This document shows, one piece after another, positions 49,653-52,028 of a stretch of 52,028 nt of DNA (position 1 is its first letter; each line of letters opens with the position of its first letter). The DNA lies in NCBI GenBank assembly GCA_002869145.1, contig PKTM01000006.1:1-52028 (forward strand), read 5' to 3'. This stretch comes from Denitrovibrio sp. Its GTDB lineage: Bacteria; Chrysiogenota; Deferribacteres; Deferribacterales; Geovibrionaceae. The notes below the pieces were generated by a model that saw only the letters and a program-made list of their open reading frames with translations, was not told the origin of the DNA and did not search any database. The position numbers and the translations under genes were made by a program.

Positions 49653-50597
49653 ATGAATTATCTCAATATCTTATTTGCTCTACTTCCATACATGGGTTAT
49701 GCGCTGCTTGGTGTGGTTTCCAACAGGATGGGGCTTACCAAAGGCAAGCCTGAGAAAATTCTTCTTTTCATGCTTATCAATATTATGGTTCCTGTGCTCT
49801 CGTTTAACTTCATCGTGGGCAATCCTGAAATGACTAATTTAGGCAAGATCGCAACTGCGCCTGTTGTGGGCTTTTTCAGTATTGTGATAGGATTTGGCAT
49901 TGGCTTTTACGCTGCGAGATTCTTTGGGATAACAAAAGACGCCTCCAGAAGATCTTTCGCTTTTACCGTTGGGATGTATAATTATGTCTTTTATGCGGTC
50001 CCGCTGACAATAGCTATATATGGCGAGGATATTGTGGGGCTTCTGCTTGTGCACAATTTAGGAAACGAGATAGCTGTCTGGTCTGTGGGTGTAGGGATGC
50101 TTGCCGGAGGTGGTTTTTATAATCCGCTGAAAGTATTTCAGAATCCCCCGATAATTGCAATATTTGCATCACTTATAATAAATTTCATAACTGGCGGAGC
50201 TCCTATGCCGCCTATGCTGAAAAGCGTTTCCAGCTTGGTTACAGAAATTGCTGTTCCCGCAGGTCTTTTCATCAGCGGTGCTACCCTTGCAGGAAATATG
50301 GGCAAATTTGCCAAGAAAGACGGACTTCGAATAATGACAGGTTCGTTAGTGCTGAGATTTTTAGTGATACCGATAGTAGTGGTTCTTATTGTTGCAGTGT
50401 TACCCGTTTCTCAGGAGCTTAAAATGGTCACTGCTATTCAGGCATCTATGCCTGCTGGCATGAGTACTGTTGTTATAGTCAAATACTTCAACGGCGATGC
50501 TGAGAGTTCGGTGCCTGTTATACTGGCTACCACAGTAGTGAGCACATTTACCATGCCTCTATGGATAAGCGTGTTCAGGATGATACTGGGGGTTTAG
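49653..50597 (+). CDS. AEC (auxin efflux carrier) family transporter
   Basis: A 314-residue protein with about ten membrane segments in two five-helix halves. It has NIMVPVLSFNFIVG, SFAFTVGMYNYVFYAVPL, LLLVHNLGNEIAVWSVGVG, and the second-half block AVPAGLFISGATLAG and MPAGMSTVVIVKYFNGD, characteristic of the AEC family. Such bacterial carriers often move organic acids such as malate or malonate; the substrate here is unknown. The start at 49653 (MNYLNILF) is preferred to the TTG at 49638. The last bases overlap the convergent gene. Confidence 0.85.
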   Translation: MNYLNILFALLPYMGYALLGVVSNRMGLTKGKPEKILLFMLINIMVPVLSFNFIVGNPEMTNLGKIATAPVVGFFSIVIGFGIGFYAARFFGITKDASRRSFAFTVGMYNYVFYAVPLTIAIYGEDIVGLLLVHNLGNEIAVWSVGVGMLAGGGFYNPLKVFQNPPIIAIFASLIINFITGGAPMPPMLKSVSSLVTEIAVPAGLFISGATLAGNMGKFAKKDGLRIMTGSLVLRFLVIPIVVVLIVAVLPVSQELKMVTAIQASMPAGMSTVVIVKYFNGDAESSVPVILATTVVSTFTMPLWISVFRMILGV

Positions 50598-51259
50598 TAG
50601 CTGATGTTTATGGTTGACCCGGATACGGGCGCCATGGTTTTCATATATTGAGCTATACCCATTGACTGATTGCGATTGGTGTTCTCTTCTATACCCTGCT
50701 TAGCCATCTCTGCTCTGGCTTCCTGCTCCAGTCTGTGAGCTGCCTGAAGAACCTTTTTGTCTTGTGCGGAAGGCTGTTCCGGTGCCTGTGCACTTCTTTT
50801 GATTATCTGCGCCTTTTCAAGATTCCTTTCAGGTGTAGCTTCTTTGCGGGTGTCTATCTGTACGGAGCCGCTGACGGCATAGTTATTACTGTCGGGGCCC
50901 TTTTCGTATTGATATTTTATTCCGTAAGTATAGGGAGCGCCTGCTACAAGGTGCGCCTGTTCGTGTGCACGGACTTCTTGGTCACGTTTCTTTAGTTCTT
51001 CGACCTTTTTCTGCTGTTCTTCGGTCAGTTCAGCGTTGTTGCTTTTTTCCTGAGTGGAGCTTTCTGACTGACCGGGTTTGTTTACAGTTTTGGTGGAGTA
51101 GAGCTCAAGTGCCTCTTTGGACAAAGAAACATTGTCTAAAGACGACTTTACGGGTGCCTTTTCTTCAATCTGCCCCTTATCTCTATTTGAATGTTCATAA
51201 GGGACTCTATCATAACGTTGTATTCTTCCGGTCATTCCGGTAAGTATAGCTTCTATCAT
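50594..51259 (-). CDS. SprA-related (CJM1_0395-type) putative metalloprotease family protein
   Basis: A 221-residue protein. After a long low-complexity Lys/Glu/Ser region (35-85) comes a conserved core: RDQEVRAHEQAHLVAGAP, which contains an HExxH-like HEQAH, then YTYGIKYQYEKGPD, YAVSGSVQIDT and LEKAQIIKRSAQAP. This is the SprA-family signature. No export signal is seen. The family's function is unknown and the zinc-protease role is assumed from HExxH. It overlaps the convergent AEC gene by four bases. Confidence 0.78.
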   Translation of the reverse strand: MIEAILTGMTGRIQRYDRVPYEHSNRDKGQIEEKAPVKSSLDNVSLSKEALELYSTKTVNKPGQSESSTQEKSNNAELTEEQQKKVEELKKRDQEVRAHEQAHLVAGAPYTYGIKYQYEKGPDSNNYAVSGSVQIDTRKEATPERNLEKAQIIKRSAQAPEQPSAQDKKVLQAAHRLEQEARAEMAKQGIEENTNRNQSMGIAQYMKTMAPVSGSTINISY

Positions 51260-51312
51260 AGTTATATGTCATATCGGTCAAAATATGCATATCTTAAGAT
51301 AAATGAGTGTTG

Positions 51313-52028
51313 TTAAAGATATGTTCTGCCGCCCACATAAGCGCGTTTATAATAAGATGCTGAAAGCGAATCTATCCTGACTTTTTTTCCTCTGCTTGGT
51401 GCGTGAACGAACTTGCCGAGTCCTATGTATATGCCGACATGTGAAACCCTGCTTCCTCCGCCAGTGGCAAAAAAGACAAGGTCGCCGGGCAGCAGGTCAG
51501 ACTTGCTTACGTATGACCCTGCTTTGTACTGGGATCTGGACACCATAGGCAGGTTAAGACCGTTAACTCTGTATGTGACCATTGTCAGCCCACTACAGTC
51601 GAAACCTTTTTCTGTAGTGCCGCCCCACCTGTATGGAGTTCCTATGTAGCTTTTGGCTGTTTTAACTATTTCGCCTCTGAAGCCCTTTATGTCTGTTTGG
51701 TACTTAGGTGTTGCAGCCAAGTATTGGTCTGGGGAAACAATATAGTATTCCTCCAGATAGCCTTTTGACTTGAAGCGTTTTGCTGTGCTCAGTGCTGCAC
51801 TTTTTGAATTGAAGTTACCAAAACTAACTTTGTAAAGCCCGTCATCATGCAGAAAGTAGTATGCCTCAAGCCCTTCTCTGTCAAGTTTTGCTTCCAGCCG
51901 TACAGCGTTGCCAAGATTTTTAAATGCGCCCGCCTGAATTGTGTACTGCATTGATTTGAGTCTGTTTGAAGGTGCAGAATACTTTTTTGCGGCGGCATAA
52001 TATGAGCTGTCTATGCTTCCTTTTGAAC
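51313..52028 (-). CDS. SPOR-NlpC/P60 peptidoglycan hydrolase (5' end beyond window)
   Basis: The frame is open to the window edge: before Met at 51951 it continues with a Ser/Ala/Lys linker ([17 protein letters not shown]), so that Met is internal. A SPOR domain ([19 protein letters not shown] and [12 protein letters not shown]) binds denuded peptidoglycan at the septum. The NlpC/P60 domain follows with catalytic Cys in [13 protein letters not shown], His in SHVGIYIG, and a third polar residue near FVHAPSRG. It cuts peptide bonds in peptidoglycan stems. It probably has a signal peptide or lipobox upstream of the window. Confidence 0.88.
   Translation of the reverse strand, partial: SKGSIDSSYYAAAKKYSAPSNRLKSMQYTIQAGAFKNLGNAVRLEAKLDREGLEAYYFLHDDGLYKVSFGNFNSKSAALSTAKRFKSKGYLEEYYIVSPDQYLAATPKYQTDIKGFRGEIVKTAKSYIGTPYRWGGTTEKGFDCSGLTMVTYRVNGLNLPMVSRSQYKAGSYVSKSDLLPGDLVFFATGGGSRVSHVGIYIGLGKFVHAPSRGKKVRIDSLSASYYKRAYVGGRTYL

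Noticed and set aside
1-52028. tRNA, rRNA, CRISPR array, insertion sequence or prophage
   Set aside because: No cloverleaf-like segment, spaced direct-repeat array, transposase or phage structural gene was recognised by reading; dedicated scans were not possible.

Overview
The window is about 52 kb of a moderately AT-rich, gene-dense bacterial chromosome. It looks like an anaerobically respiring, acetate-using, flagellated and piliated Gram-negative bacterium of the Deferribacteres type (Denitrovibrio/Geovibrio-like). The lineage is inferred from gene content: ActP/DUF485 acetate uptake, a DUF3373 porin, a molybdopterin oxidoreductase with an NrfD membrane partner, an archaeal-type split glutamate synthase, and many short-range operons with ATGA overlaps. 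No rRNA, tRNA, CRISPR array, phage or insertion sequence was recognised.

Layout. 1-2.85 kb: biotin genes, a partial bioA diverging from bioF (interrupted by an in-frame TAG), a small alpha/beta hydrolase and bioC. 2.9-6.6 kb (minus): a nucleoside-recognition membrane protein, a ThiF/MoeB-like protein without the usual catalytic aspartates, and the acetate permease pair ActP/DUF485. 7.1-16.7 kb: a cNMP/CBS/DUF294 signalling protein facing the acetate genes, two surface-carbohydrate glycosyltransferases, several uncharacterised small proteins, a histidine kinase with a cysteine cluster, and rpsT. 16.7-31.3 kb: a sulfur/molybdoenzyme island with a cytochrome-like protein that has no haem motif, flavocytochrome c sulfide dehydrogenase (fccAB), a TorD chaperone, a DUF3373 porin, a DUF134 regulator, a molybdopterin reductase with its four-cluster FeS and NrfD subunits, a three-domain rhodanese lipoprotein, mobB, mobA and a DHH phosphoesterase. 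31.4-33.6 kb: a duplicated and rearranged patch with a SnoaL-like gene, a relic of a second one, a Lcl-domain lipoprotein and a C-rich palindromic repeat. 33.6-38.7 kb (minus): a three-gene glutamate synthase operon whose last gene carries a second in-frame TAG. 39-43.3 kb: a large repeat-bearing lipoprotein and a Crp-like protein. 43.4-45.4 kb: a compact tRNA T-loop modification operon (TtuB-like sulfur carrier, TtuA-like thiolase, TrmI-like m1A58 methyltransferase). 45.4-52 kb: two divergent paralogous giant prepilins (one with thrombospondin-3 repeats and a lectin-like domain), a short flagellin-like protein, an AEC transporter, a SprA-family HExxH protein and a partial SPOR-NlpC/P60 hydrolase.

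How they work together. The strongest system-level signal is the 16.7-31.3 kb island. The reductase (Tat signal, FeS and NrfD subunits) needs the TorD chaperone and the molybdenum guanine dinucleotide cofactor made with MobA/MobB. The rhodanese lipoprotein and the Fcc sulfide dehydrogenase point to sulfane-sulfur or polysulfide chemistry in the periplasm. Two regulatory layers are visible. A TTGTATACAAT-RTACA element sits just upstream of the predicted promoters of the cytochrome-like gene, the chaperone gene and the rhodanese gene. Paired CATATG-centred sites lie upstream of both the DUF134 regulator and the reductase, suggesting that DUF134 controls itself and the reductase. Substrates and regulators are inferred, not proven.
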